Shown here in pieces: positions 25,472-34,443 of a stretch of DNA of 64,000 nt; the first letter of the stretch is position 1, and each line of letters begins with the position of its first letter. The notes below the pieces were generated by a model. That model made no database searches, had not been told where the DNA came from, and worked only from the letters and a program-made list of their open reading frames with translations. This stretch comes from Flavobacterium sp. UMI-01 (lineage in GTDB: Bacteria; Bacteroidota; Bacteroidia; Flavobacteriales; Flavobacteriaceae). The translations under genes and the position numbers were made by a program. The DNA lies in assembly GCF_019656315.1 (NCBI RefSeq), contig NZ_BPLU01000008.1:284983-348982 (forward strand). Reading direction: 5' to 3'.

Positions 25472-26772
25472 TATCGGTATTTTTCAAATTGATTGACTAC
25501 AATAGTGGCTTTCAAATCAAAAAGGAGATGATACAAACCAAAAAATGTTCTGTTCATATAAATAAAATGTTTGGAGCCACGGTTTCCGTTCATTTTCTTT
25601 AGATGGGTATCTTTGGAAAAACGTTCGCCTAATTGGGCAATACTGTTGAAAAATTTCTCGTTAGAAAAATCAAATACTTCAAATTGAAGCGGTTGGGTAA
25701 ACACGGACAATAAATCGTAAAATAGTTGAGTGAAATAGTCGATTTCGTCTTCTGAATCATCCTTGCGTAAAATTTCGAGTTCAAATAATTTGGCACGAAA
25801 TAATTTTGGGTCGTTAATGATTTTTTTATCAACCAATTCAAAATAAGGAATGTAAAAGTCCTCTGGAATGGCTTTCATGCACCCAAAATCAAGTGCTACT
25901 AATTCGTTTTGATGGTTTACCAAGAAATTACCAGGATGTGGGTCAGCATGTACTTTTTTAAGAATATGAATTTGATACATATAAAAATCCCATAAAGCTT
26001 GGCCAAGTTTATTGGCAATCTCAGGATTGGTGTTTTTAAATTCTGAGAGATGTACTCCTGACATCCAGTCCATTGTAATGATTTTTTGAGATGAAAATTC
26101 AGGATAATAGTTAGGGAATCGCAGATTATCTATTTTTTTGCAAGCCTTAACCACTTCTTGACTTTGAGCGAGTTCTAATTCATAATTAGTTTCCTCAATC
26201 AATTTGTCTTCAACTTCTTTAAAATATTTATCAGAGTCTTTTCCTTGCAAATTAAACATTCGGATAGCAATGGGTTTTACTAAGGCTAAATCAGAGGAAA
26301 TGCTGTTCGCAACACCGGGATATTGAATTTTAACAGCTAGTTTTTTCCCTTCTTTAACAGCTAAGTGTACTTGTCCTATACTAGCTGCGTTGATGGAGTT
26401 GGGATTAAACTCATCAAAAATTTCGTAAGGCGTTTTACCAAAATTCGATTTGAATGTTTTTAAAACTAATGGAGCCGATAAGGGTGGTACAGAGAATTGA
26501 GAAAGCGAAAATTTCTCAACATAGGCTTGTGGCAGAAAGTTTTTGTCCATGCTCAACATTTGCGCAACTTTCAAAGCACTTCCTTTTAAACTTTTGAGGC
26601 CATCGTAGATATCCTCAGCGTTTTCTTCGTTTAATTTGTCGCGAGTCAAATCACTATTGACAATTTTTTCGCCATAGTATTTCAAGTAGTTGACACCTAC
26701 TTTAGCACCTGTTTGTACCAGTTTAGTAGCTCTTTCTATTTTTGAAGTAGGGATGTAGTCTATTGTTTTCAT
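25471..26772 (-). CDS. ABC1/UbiB-family atypical kinase
   Basis: 433 residues. Kinase-like core: AASIGQVH (Ala-rich loop), KKLAVKIQYPG (the Lys), VHADPHPGNFLV (catalytic loop) and LDFGC (metal site). The UbiB signature KxGQ appears as KVAQ (ALKVAQMLSMD), a Gly-to-Ala change I believe is shared by a Bacteroidota subgroup. UbiB-type proteins are ATPases tied to quinone/isoprenoid lipids. The job here is unknown, but the carotenoid neighbours share that lipid class. Overlaps the TetR gene by 4 bp. Confidence 0.9.
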   Translation of the reverse strand: MKTIDYIPTSKIERATKLVQTGAKVGVNYLKYYGEKIVNSDLTRDKLNEENAEDIYDGLKSLKGSALKVAQMLSMDKNFLPQAYVEKFSLSQFSVPPLSAPLVLKTFKSNFGKTPYEIFDEFNPNSINAASIGQVHLAVKEGKKLAVKIQYPGVANSISSDLALVKPIAIRMFNLQGKDSDKYFKEVEDKLIEETNYELELAQSQEVVKACKKIDNLRFPNYYPEFSSQKIITMDWMSGVHLSEFKNTNPEIANKLGQALWDFYMYQIHILKKVHADPHPGNFLVNHQNELVALDFGCMKAIPEDFYIPYFELVDKKIINDPKLFRAKLFELEILRKDDSEDEIDYFTQLFYDLLSVFTQPLQFEVFDFSNEKFFNSIAQLGERFSKDTHLKKMNGNRGSKHFIYMNRTFFGLYHLLFDLKATIVVNQFEKYR

Positions 26773-27431
26773 GAGTGTTGTTGTATTTTTTCTTTAAAAA
26801 TAAATTTCCCAAAATCCATTAGGCTTTCCAAAGGGCTACTATTGATAAGTTCAAAACTTAGTTTAACAGATTTTTCGATGTAGATGTCTGTTTTTTCAAA
26901 AGAGGCCGAATCGTCTTCTAACCAGAATTTTAAGGTAAGTAAAAATTGAATCCAAGCGGCTTCTTGTAATGCTTTGAGTTGAATTTCTCTCGCTTTTTCT
27001 TGTTTCAAAAGATAGCTGTCGGTAAGGATAGATGCAATATAGTTTTTGAACTTTTGACGTAAGTCCGATAATAGCAATACGTTTTTGAGTTGGTTTTTAT
27101 GAGTATTCAAACTTAATGTGACAAAAGAACGATTGGCAGCTAATAGTTCGAAAAAAGTAAAATAAAAACTCAGTAATTTGGTTTGGCTATCATAGGTTGC
27201 ATAATTGGAGTCATTTTCTAGCATTTCGACTGATTTTGTGAAGAAAACAGTATAAATTTCTTTTTCTAACGCTTCTAGAGTTCCAAAGAAGTTATAAAAT
27301 TGCCCTTCATTCATCCCTGCCGCTTTGCTAAAGGCATAAACCGATGATGGTTTTTGTTGGTGTTCCAACCTATATTCCATGTACTGAGAGATGAGATACT
27401 CTTGCGTAATCTTTATTTTTTTAGTTGCCAT
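26769..27431 (-). CDS. TetR-family regulator
   Basis: 220 residues. The N-terminal helix-turn-helix is weak but readable: KITQEYLISQYMEYRLE, then SVYAFSKAAGMNEGQFYNFF. The helical C-terminal part would bind an effector. First gene of the TetR-ABC1-DUF2805-SDR-SDR operon, divergent from the TIGR01777 gene. A 10-bp inverted repeat lies in the shared promoter, so autoregulation is possible. Confidence 0.82.
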   Translation of the reverse strand: MATKKIKITQEYLISQYMEYRLEHQQKPSSVYAFSKAAGMNEGQFYNFFGTLEALEKEIYTVFFTKSVEMLENDSNYATYDSQTKLLSFYFTFFELLAANRSFVTLSLNTHKNQLKNVLLLSDLRQKFKNYIASILTDSYLLKQEKAREIQLKALQEAAWIQFLLTLKFWLEDDSASFEKTDIYIEKSVKLSFELINSSPLESLMDFGKFIFKEKIQQHS

Positions 27432-27471
27432 GATGTTGATTTTTAAATTCTGTATAAAGTTACTAAAAAAA

Positions 27472-27501
27472 TGTTTAACTTATTTTTTAAAAAGTTAAAC
27501 A
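27472..27501. promoter_or_regulatory. Perfect 10-bp inverted repeat, candidate operator
   Basis: TGTTTAACTT (27472-27481), 10 bp, AAGTTAAACA (27492-27501). Half-site centres are 20 bp apart, two helical turns. It sits between divergent genes. The core TGTTTAA/TTAAACA is also at the CarH-like gene (16584-16615). Confidence 0.65.
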
Positions 27502-27512
27502 AAATATAATTG

Positions 27513-27520
27513 TATCTTTG
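27513..27520 (+). promoter_or_regulatory. -7 element of the TIGR01777 gene
   Basis: TATCTTTG fits TAnnTTTG, 29 bp before the ATG. The inverted repeat covers the place where the -33 element would be, a good position for repression. Confidence 0.6.
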
Positions 27521-27549
27521 TGTAAGCTTTGTTAACAAAAAATGGTGAT

Positions 27550-28458
27550 ATGAAAAAAACAGTACTGATTACAGGTGGAACAGGATTTATTGGAAAACAT
27601 TTGATTCAACTATTGATTCAAAATGGCTTTGCAGTAAATGTTTTAAGTAGAACCCAAAGACAAGCGACCAGCAATGTAAACTATTATACCTGGAATGTTG
27701 ACAGCTTTGAGATAGAGGAAGAAGCGGTTTTGAGCGCGGATTACATTATTCATTTGGCTGGTGCTGGCATTGCTGATGAGCGATGGACTGCAAAAAGAAA
27801 GAAAGTTATAATTGAAAGTAGAGTTCGGCCTGTGCAATTGATAGAATCGGTATTAAAGAAACACGATAAAAATTTAGAAGCTTTTATTTCAGCTTCTGGA
27901 ATAGGAATTTATGGAGCGGATAATAGTCCCGAAATAATGGAGGAATCCAGTGCAGCGGCAACAGATTTTGTAGGACAAACGTGTAAAGTTTGGGAAGCAT
28001 CAGCTGATGCTTTATTCAACTATTCAAACCGAATTGTTAAAATAAGAACAGGATTGGTTTTGGGGAGGAATGGAGGTTTTTTAAAAAAGATGGTTCCACC
28101 GTTCCGATGGCGTTTAGGAACAGTTTTAGGTTCAGGAAAACAATACATGCCTTGGATACACATTGATGATTTGTGTGCAATTTATTTGGAAGCGTTACAG
28201 AATACAAAAATGATGGGAGCATATAACGCCGCCATTAATGACCATACGACTAATAGCATTTTTTCGACAACCTTAGCACAAGTTTTGGGGTACAAACTTT
28301 GGTTGCCAGCAGTGCCGTCTTTTTTGATTAAATTGGCTTTAGGGGAGTTGTCCGTACTTCTTTTAAAGGGGAAAAGAGTTTCGTCTGATAAAATAGAAAA
28401 TCTAGGATTTCAATTTGGCTATAATAAACTTTCTCAAGCATTACAAAATTGCGTCTAA
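27550..28458 (+). CDS. TIGR01777 family NAD(P)-dependent oxidoreductase/epimerase
   Basis: 302 residues from MKKTVLITGGTGFIGKHLIQ. An upstream TTG start is possible but lies in the leader. Extended-SDR fold with ISASGIGIYGA and the C-terminal DUF1731 region near LGELSVLLLKGKRV. Close to SDR39U1/YfcH proteins, whose substrate is not known. Divergent from the TetR operon and likely in the same regulon. It ends 12 bp from the convergent YceI gene. Confidence 0.88.
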   Translation: MKKTVLITGGTGFIGKHLIQLLIQNGFAVNVLSRTQRQATSNVNYYTWNVDSFEIEEEAVLSADYIIHLAGAGIADERWTAKRKKVIIESRVRPVQLIESVLKKHDKNLEAFISASGIGIYGADNSPEIMEESSAAATDFVGQTCKVWEASADALFNYSNRIVKIRTGLVLGRNGGFLKKMVPPFRWRLGTVLGSGKQYMPWIHIDDLCAIYLEALQNTKMMGAYNAAINDHTTNSIFSTTLAQVLGYKLWLPAVPSFLIKLALGELSVLLLKGKRVSSDKIENLGFQFGYNKLSQALQNCV

Positions 28459-28470
28459 AATCATATTTTA

Positions 28471-29049
28471 CTATTGCGTATCGGTGATACTTTTAGGGTC
28501 TATTGCTTCCAATTGAAATAGTGTTTGTACTTTTACATTCACGGTTTTAGCAATTTTTTCACGGATCAGATAAGGAATTTCAATATTAAAATCTTCTGAT
28601 AAAAGTGTGAATTCTGAAAAAAGCGCAATCCCGCCTTGAATGGTTTTGTAAAGGCTACTGCTAACAGTAATTGGTTTTGATTTACCGTGAATTTCAATGA
28701 CACCTTTGATAAAAAAAGTCTTTGGAATTTTGGTTATTACTTTTAAATCAAACTTTTCTATAGTTCCTTTGAATTTTGCTTTGGGGTATTTATGTGTTTC
28801 TAAATAATAGTCATTAAAATGAGATTCCATTAAACTTCTTTCAAAATGAAAATTTTTCATAGGTATTTCAAAAAAAACATGTCCTCGTTTTATATTTAGG
28901 GTGGCTTTAACGGACTCGTTTTTAGCTTCTACAGGAATAAATAAAGGAACAGAAGCTTCAAAAAAAACAACAGCATTATCAACCGTCACTATTTTTTGAG
29001 AATAAGCGGTCATGACACACAATAAGAAGAAAAGTACTGTTTTTTTCAT
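28471..29049 (-). CDS. YceI family periplasmic protein
   Basis: 192 residues with a signal peptide ending in TAYSQ. The lipocalin-like YceI barrel shows FHFERSLMESHFNDYYLE, KFKGTIEKF and KGVIEIHGKSKPI. YceI proteins bind long polyisoprenoid or fatty ligands in the periplasm, which fits a place near isoprenoid pigment genes. Single gene. Confidence 0.9.
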   Translation of the reverse strand: MKKTVLFFLLCVMTAYSQKIVTVDNAVVFFEASVPLFIPVEAKNESVKATLNIKRGHVFFEIPMKNFHFERSLMESHFNDYYLETHKYPKAKFKGTIEKFDLKVITKIPKTFFIKGVIEIHGKSKPITVSSSLYKTIQGGIALFSEFTLLSEDFNIEIPYLIREKIAKTVNVKVQTLFQLEAIDPKSITDTQ

Positions 29050-29185
29050 GATGAAAACTACTTTAGAGTCCTTCTTAAAGTTACGATTTTTTTTGGATTT
29101 TTAATAGAAAATGGAAATATAAAATACGAATTTTATCTCTTTTTTAACACGTCAAAAAATAGGTGTTTTAGATTTCAAGCCGTTT

Positions 29186-30556
29186 TTATTCTAAAAGTTT
29201 TTCTTCGTCTCTTTTCGCTCTAGCTAAGATGTTTTCAGGGAGTGATTTTTTGGCTTTGGCTCCCATTTTTTTTAATTTTTCGACACTAGTAATGAGGTTT
29301 CCTTTTCCTTCAAAAAGTTTATTCATTGCCCCACTATATTCTGTTTTGCTTTCGTCAATTTTTTTACCAATCTTAATTAAATCGGCCAAAAAACCTTCAA
29401 ATTTATCATATAGAGCCCCTGCTTGTCGTGCGATTTCAAACGCATTTTCTTGTTGTTTTTGATTGGTCCACATGCTATCGATAGTACGCAACGTAGCCAA
29501 TAAGGTGGAAGGAGTCACAATGACAATGTTTTTTTCAAAAGCTCTGTTGTATAAGCTATTGTCTTCGTTTAAAGCCAAAGCAAATGCTGGTTCAATTGGA
29601 ATGAACAGCAACACAAAATCAGGACTCTCTATTTGATACAAATCCTGATAATTTTTATTTCCTAGCTGCTCCACATGACGCTTAATCGAATTAACATGTT
29701 CTTTGAGAAAATTTACTTTTAATTCATCTTCATCTTCATTGATGTATTTTTCATAAGCTGTCAAGGATACTTTAGAATCTACAATCATCTTTTTTCCGTC
29801 TGGCAAATTAATCACCACATCAGGTTGGACACGATTGCCTTCTTGAGCAGTAAAACTTTGTTGAACATCATATTCACGACCTTTTTCCAATCCTGATTTT
29901 TCCAATACACGCTCTAATACAAGCTCGCCCCAATTTCCTTGCATTTTGCTATCCCCTTTTAGGGCTTTGGTCAAGTTGAGGGTTTCTTTGCTCATTTGCA
30001 AATTCATTTCACGCAAACCTAAAATTTGCTGACGCAAAGCGGCATGATAATCAATACTTTCTTTATGGGTATCTTCTACTTTTTTCTCAAACAACTGAAT
30101 CTTATCTTGTAGAGGAGACAAGATATTTTTCATGTTTTCTTTGTTTTGTTCAGTAAACTTATTGGATTTTTCATCCAGAATTTTGTTGGCTAAATTTTCA
30201 AATTCCTTGGTGAATTTCTCTTGTAATTTTTCAACTTCCTCTTTTTGTTCCTTATGACGTTCCCATAGGTTTTCAAAATCCACTTCTTTTTTCGAAAGTT
30301 GGATAGCCAAACTTTCCTTTTCGTTTCGAATGGATTCCTTTTCAATTTGGCTGATTTCGAGTTGCTTTTCGAAAGCCACTTTATCAGAAAGATGCTGTTC
30401 TTTTAATTGTGCAATTTGGAGATTTAATCCATTTAGTTTTTCTTCTAATCCACTTTTTTCCGCCTGAAATTGTGCGGTAAGTAGGAATTTCCCAATCATA
30501 AACCCCAAAGCCAGGGCAATACAAAAAATCAATAAAAAAGAAAGAAGTGTAGGCAT
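29186..30556 (-). CDS. rmuC: DNA recombination protein RmuC
   Basis: 456 residues. One membrane helix at 4-22, a long coiled coil (about 28-150), then the RmuC nuclease-like domain (about 180-400). The domain has MQGNWGELVLERVLEKSGLE, PDVVINLPDGKKMIVDSKVS and FVLLFIPIEPAFALAL. RmuC limits DNA inversions and is thought to cut unusual DNA structures. The neighbouring CRISPR locus begins with the tracrRNA on the same strand. Confidence 0.95.
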   Translation of the reverse strand: MPTLLSFLLIFCIALALGFMIGKFLLTAQFQAEKSGLEEKLNGLNLQIAQLKEQHLSDKVAFEKQLEISQIEKESIRNEKESLAIQLSKKEVDFENLWERHKEQKEEVEKLQEKFTKEFENLANKILDEKSNKFTEQNKENMKNILSPLQDKIQLFEKKVEDTHKESIDYHAALRQQILGLREMNLQMSKETLNLTKALKGDSKMQGNWGELVLERVLEKSGLEKGREYDVQQSFTAQEGNRVQPDVVINLPDGKKMIVDSKVSLTAYEKYINEDEDELKVNFLKEHVNSIKRHVEQLGNKNYQDLYQIESPDFVLLFIPIEPAFALALNEDNSLYNRAFEKNIVIVTPSTLLATLRTIDSMWTNQKQQENAFEIARQAGALYDKFEGFLADLIKIGKKIDESKTEYSGAMNKLFEGKGNLITSVEKLKKMGAKAKKSLPENILARAKRDEEKLLE

Positions 30557-30758
30557 AGAATAATCGTGTTTTTATAAAAAGTAAAAGTAGGAATAAATTG
30601 TGGGGATGTCATAGGGCAGGATAGAAAAATTTATTGAATGACGTAGGGACAAGTCACGACCTGTCTTTACACAAGTGCCAACCTGTAGATTCATATATCA
30701 TGCGCTATTCTTATATGCCTGCATTTGTATGTATATGTTGTTTTGAAAATAGTTTAAA
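30557..30758. other. Spacer between rmuC and the tracrRNA terminator
   Basis: About 200 bp with no gene I can support. Short ORFs here are antisense to the tracrRNA terminator side and have no coding character. Confidence 0.5.
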
Positions 30759-30760
30759 TG

Positions 30761-30848
30761 AAAAGTCCCACCGAAGCAGGACTAAAGATTTTCATCTACG
30801 GCATATAGCCTTATTGTGATAAGATTAAAGATTAGAATTGTTTTAATC
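30761..30848 (-). ncRNA. tracrRNA: tracrRNA of the type II-C CRISPR system
   Basis: Read on the minus strand. The anti-repeat (30813-30837) matches 21 of the first 25 bases of the CRISPR repeat, with 15 in a row (GATTAAAGATTAGAA on the plus strand). It pairs with repeat bases 11-25 and 2-6, leaving an internal bulge. The tail folds into GGC-UAUAU-GCC (nexus), AGAU-GAAA-AUCU, and the terminator stem AGTCCTGC-TTCG-GTGGGACT with TTTT. Expected length is about 88 nt. Its pairing sense shows that crRNAs are made from the plus strand. Divergent from cas9. The 5' end is estimated from the promoter. Confidence 0.92.
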
Positions 30849-30853
30849 TGTTA

Positions 30854-30884
30854 CAAATGTAAGTAAAAACTTTTTATTTATCAA
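30854..30884 (-). promoter_or_regulatory. tracrRNA promoter
   Basis: Minus strand TTG (complement of 30882-30884), 20 bp, TACATTTG (complement of 30854-30861): an exact Bacteroidota promoter. The RNA start should fall about 5 nt further on, just before the anti-repeat. Confidence 0.8.
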
Positions 30885-30951
30885 AATAGAAAAAAATATT
30901 TAATTTGTATTTTTCTTACTATTTTTATTTTTTTCAAAATTTTAAATTACT

Positions 30952-33900
30952 ATGGCAAAAATTTTAGGACTAGATTTAGGGACTAACTCGATTGGGTGGG
31001 CTTTGATTGATGATCAAATTAATAAAATATTAGGTGTTGGAAGTAGAATTTTTCCGATGGGAGTTGATAATTTAGGAGAAGGAGAAGGTAGGGAAATGTC
31101 TAAAAATGCTGGTAGAACAGGAGCTAGGGGAGTGAGACGACAGTTTTTTAGAAGAAGACTTAGAAAAAAAGTTTTGCTTAAAGCTTTGTCTGAGAATAGT
31201 ATGTGTCCAATGAATTCGGAAGATTTTGAAGATTGGAAAAATACAAAACAATTTCCGTCGGAAAAATTAGCAAATTGGTTTGCACTGAATCCGTATGAAT
31301 TACGTCAAAAAGCACTTGTCGAAAAATTAACTTTAGAGGAAATAGGTAGAATTTTTTATCATCTCATTCAAAGAAGAGGTTTTTTGAGTAATAGCAGAAA
31401 AGGAGGAAGTGATGATGGTGCTATTTTTAAAGGAAATCCTAAAGAAGGAAAAATTGGGATTACAGAAACACAACAAAATATAGCTGATAAAACATTAGGT
31501 TCTTATTTGTTTGAAATTTATCCTAAAGAAAATCAACCTTATCAACAAGGATTAGAGAGAATACGAAATAGATATACTACTCGAAAAATGTATGTGAACG
31601 AATTTGAATTGATTTGGGAAAAGCAAGCTCAATTTCATAATAGTTTTAACCTTGAGTTAAAGACTTTGTTTGGAGGAAGAAAATTAGATGGCTATATGGT
31701 AGATGGAATACTTTTTCATCAAAGACCTTTACGTTCCCAAAAGCATTTAGTTGGTTATTGCTCATTTGAACCTACCAAAACTAAATGTCCTTTAAGCGCG
31801 ATTGCATTTGAAGAATTTAGAGTGTGGCAATGGGTAAATACAGTAGAATATAATGGAAAGAAGATTTCTCAGGAAGAGAAAGAAAAAATTGCTGAATTTT
31901 TATTTGCAAATGAAAAACCTGATTTTAAAAAAATCAGAAAAATGATAGGTAAAGAAAGTGCAGAATTCAAATTTAATTATAAAGATGATGATAAAATAGT
32001 TGGAACACACACCATTTCTAATTTATCTAATAAAAAATTCTTTGGAAAAAAATGGTTTGATTTTTCAGAGAAAGAACAAGAAGATATTTGGCATGTATTG
32101 TATTTTTTTGATAGTAAATCTAATTTAAAAGAATATGCCATTAAAAATTGGAATTTTACAGAAGACCAAGCGATAGCAATAGCTAAATTTAATTTAAAAG
32201 ATGGGTATTCTAGTTTAAGTCGTAAAGCGATTTCAAACATATTACCGTTTTTGAAACTAGGTTATACTTATGATGTAGCTGTTGTGATGGGTGGAATTAA
32301 AAATGTTTTTGGTTCAGGTTGGGAAAAATTATCTGATGAAAAAAGAAACTTTTTGATTGATAATATTGAAGGAATCGTTCGTTCAAAAACCAAAGGTGGA
32401 TTTATAGATGTTGTAAAAGATATTCTTCGAAACGATTATGGCATATCTGATAATCAATTACGAAAATTGTATCATCATTCAGCTACTATTAATGTTACAG
32501 ATTTATTAGAAAAATTACCACTAGGAAAGGAAGCGGATAAGGAAATACAGTCTATTAGAAATCCGATAGTGATTACTGCTTTGTTTGAATTACGAAAATT
32601 AGTCAATGAATTGATTGATGAACACGGTAAAATTGACGAAATAAAAGTAGAAATGGCACGTGATTTAAAAATTTCAAAATCACAACGTAATCAAATTAGA
32701 AGAGATCAAAAGCGATTAGAACGAGAAAATGACAGAGTAAAAGAAGAAGTTTTAAAATATACACATCTATCTCATGATAATATTTTAAAATTTAAACTTT
32801 GGGAAGAATGTAAAAGAACTTGTCCTTATACTGGTTTGTCAATACCTATAAATGAATTGTTTACAAACAAATGGCAAATAGAACATATTCATCCTTGGAG
32901 TAAATCCTTAAACGATAGTTTTTCTAATAAAACACTATGTTTGGGAACTGAAAACATAAAAAAAGGTAACAAAACTCCTTTTGAATTTTATGGTAGTGAT
33001 GAACAAAATTGGTCTGCTATCAAGGAAAGAGCATTAAAATTATTTTCTGACACTAAAGAATATCCAAATGCCTATCAAAAATTCAAGCGATTTGTGCAAC
33101 AAAAATTTGATGATGATTTTATTTCACGACAATTAAATGATACCCGTTTTATCAGTAAAGAAGCAAAGAATTATTTATCAAAAATATGTAAAAAAGTAAC
33201 AGTTTCTCCAGGTCAAGCCACATCAAACTTACGTCAAAAATGGGGATTGAATCATATTTTGAATGATGAGAAAGAGAAAACGCGTGAAGACCATCGCCAT
33301 CATGCTATTGATGCATTGGTTATGGCTTGTACAAAAGTTTCGTATGTTCAAGAATTGTCAAAATGGAATCGATACAACCGAAATTATGATTTGAAAAAAT
33401 TTCCGTTGCCTTGGGAAACTTTTAATTCTGATGCAGAAAAGGCTGTCGAAAAAATCTTGATTTCTCACAAAAAAGTATCAAATGATATTACTATTAGAAC
33501 CAAAACAGTAGAGAAAAACGGTAAAAAACATACCAATCTTGGAGTAGCAGCAAGAGGTCAATTGCATAAGGAAACGGTTTTTGGAAAACGTACTTTTAAT
33601 GGTGAAGAAGCGTATCATGTTAGAAAACCAATTGAAAGTTTGGAAACAGCAAAACAAATTGATAAAGTTGTTGATGAAACAATTCGAAAATTAATTTTAA
33701 AAAGAGTAAATGAATTAGGTGGGTTTATAAAAGACAAAGTTCCTGCCAATACATTTTTTGTAGCAGACGAAAATGGAATGAAACAACCACAAGTTTTCTT
33801 ACCTAATAAAAATGGAGCTGCTGTACCCATATTGAAAGTAAGAGTAAAAGAGAATATTGGTGGTGCGGAAAAACTCAAAGTAAATGTAAATCAATGGGTA

Positions 33901-34329
33901 AATCCTAGAAACAATCATCATGTTTTAATTTATAAAGATGAAAAAGGAAACCTTAAAGAGGAAGTAGTGACTTTTTGGACGGTGGTAGAACGTAAAAGAA
34001 CTGGGCAAGCCGTGTATCAATTACCAGTCGGAGGTAAAGAAATTATAACTACTTTGCATATTAATGATATGTTTTTATTGGGATTAAATGATGATGAAAT
34101 CAATTGGGAGAAACCAGATTATGAAGTTTTAAAGGAACATTTGTATAGGATACAGAAATTATCATCAAAATTTTATGAATTTAGACAAAGTTCTCAGGCA
34201 TCAATACAAAATAATTTCCAACCATTCTATGTGAGGATTCATAGTTTTGGAGATGGTAAAACGGGTTGGAATACTTTTACTCCAATTAAAGTAAAAATTT
34301 CAGTTTCTGGAAAAATCGAAAAGCTATAG
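30952..34329 (+). CDS. cas9: Cas9, type II-C, compact
   Basis: RNA-guided DNA endonuclease, 1125 residues, near the size of the Neisseria enzyme and shorter than the 1400-residue forms I know from other flavobacteria. RuvC-I D8 in KILGLDLGTNSIGWA; Arg-rich bridge helix 54-77 (GARGVRRQFFRRRLRKK); RuvC-II E567 in KVEMARDL. The HNH motif is E644-H645-I646 in WQIEHIHPWS with N659 and N668; RuvC-III has H784 and D787 in DHRHHAIDALVMA. The C-terminal PAM-reading part (about 850-1125) has no close match I can name, so the PAM cannot be read off. All nuclease residues are present, so it should be active. Transcribed away from the tracrRNA and into the array. Confidence 0.97.
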   Translation: MAKILGLDLGTNSIGWALIDDQINKILGVGSRIFPMGVDNLGEGEGREMSKNAGRTGARGVRRQFFRRRLRKKVLLKALSENSMCPMNSEDFEDWKNTKQFPSEKLANWFALNPYELRQKALVEKLTLEEIGRIFYHLIQRRGFLSNSRKGGSDDGAIFKGNPKEGKIGITETQQNIADKTLGSYLFEIYPKENQPYQQGLERIRNRYTTRKMYVNEFELIWEKQAQFHNSFNLELKTLFGGRKLDGYMVDGILFHQRPLRSQKHLVGYCSFEPTKTKCPLSAIAFEEFRVWQWVNTVEYNGKKISQEEKEKIAEFLFANEKPDFKKIRKMIGKESAEFKFNYKDDDKIVGTHTISNLSNKKFFGKKWFDFSEKEQEDIWHVLYFFDSKSNLKEYAIKNWNFTEDQAIAIAKFNLKDGYSSLSRKAISNILPFLKLGYTYDVAVVMGGIKNVFGSGWEKLSDEKRNFLIDNIEGIVRSKTKGGFIDVVKDILRNDYGISDNQLRKLYHHSATINVTDLLEKLPLGKEADKEIQSIRNPIVITALFELRKLVNELIDEHGKIDEIKVEMARDLKISKSQRNQIRRDQKRLERENDRVKEEVLKYTHLSHDNILKFKLWEECKRTCPYTGLSIPINELFTNKWQIEHIHPWSKSLNDSFSNKTLCLGTENIKKGNKTPFEFYGSDEQNWSAIKERALKLFSDTKEYPNAYQKFKRFVQQKFDDDFISRQLNDTRFISKEAKNYLSKICKKVTVSPGQATSNLRQKWGLNHILNDEKEKTREDHRHHAIDALVMACTKVSYVQELSKWNRYNRNYDLKKFPLPWETFNSDAEKAVEKILISHKKVSNDITIRTKTVEKNGKKHTNLGVAARGQLHKETVFGKRTFNGEEAYHVRKPIESLETAKQIDKVVDETIRKLILKRVNELGGFIKDKVPANTFFVADENGMKQPQVFLPNKNGAAVPILKVRVKENIGGAEKLKVNVNQWVNPRNNHHVLIYKDEKGNLKEEVVTFWTVVERKRTGQAVYQLPVGGKEIITTLHINDMFLLGLNDDEINWEKPDYEVLKEHLYRIQKLSSKFYEFRQSSQASIQNNFQPFYVRIHSFGDGKTGWNTFTPIKVKISVSGKIEKL

Positions 34330-34443
34330 CTCTATGAGGGAAAACAAAATAAAAAGTAAAGTTCTTTGACATAAATTTTCATAATCTTAAACAGCTCAAA
34401 CCACAACGGAAATCGTTGCTTCAAAAATCGAAAGTCGATTTCC
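34330..34443 (+). promoter_or_regulatory. CRISPR leader
   Basis: 114 bp between the cas9 stop and the first repeat, AT-rich. It includes GTTCTTTGACATAAATTTTC near 34360, with no complete TAnnTTTG element, so the array promoter is unclear. Since crRNAs are read on the plus strand, this is the transcription-upstream and likely spacer-insertion end. Confidence 0.7.

Noticed and set aside
30634..30819. Open frame of 61 codons between rmuC and cas9
   Set aside because: It runs antisense through the tracrRNA terminator and nexus and has no coding character.
34366..34395. TTGACA in the CRISPR leader as a sigma-70 -35 box
   Set aside because: No fitting -10 box follows, and Bacteroidota promoters use TAnnTTTG. 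The array promoter stays unassigned.
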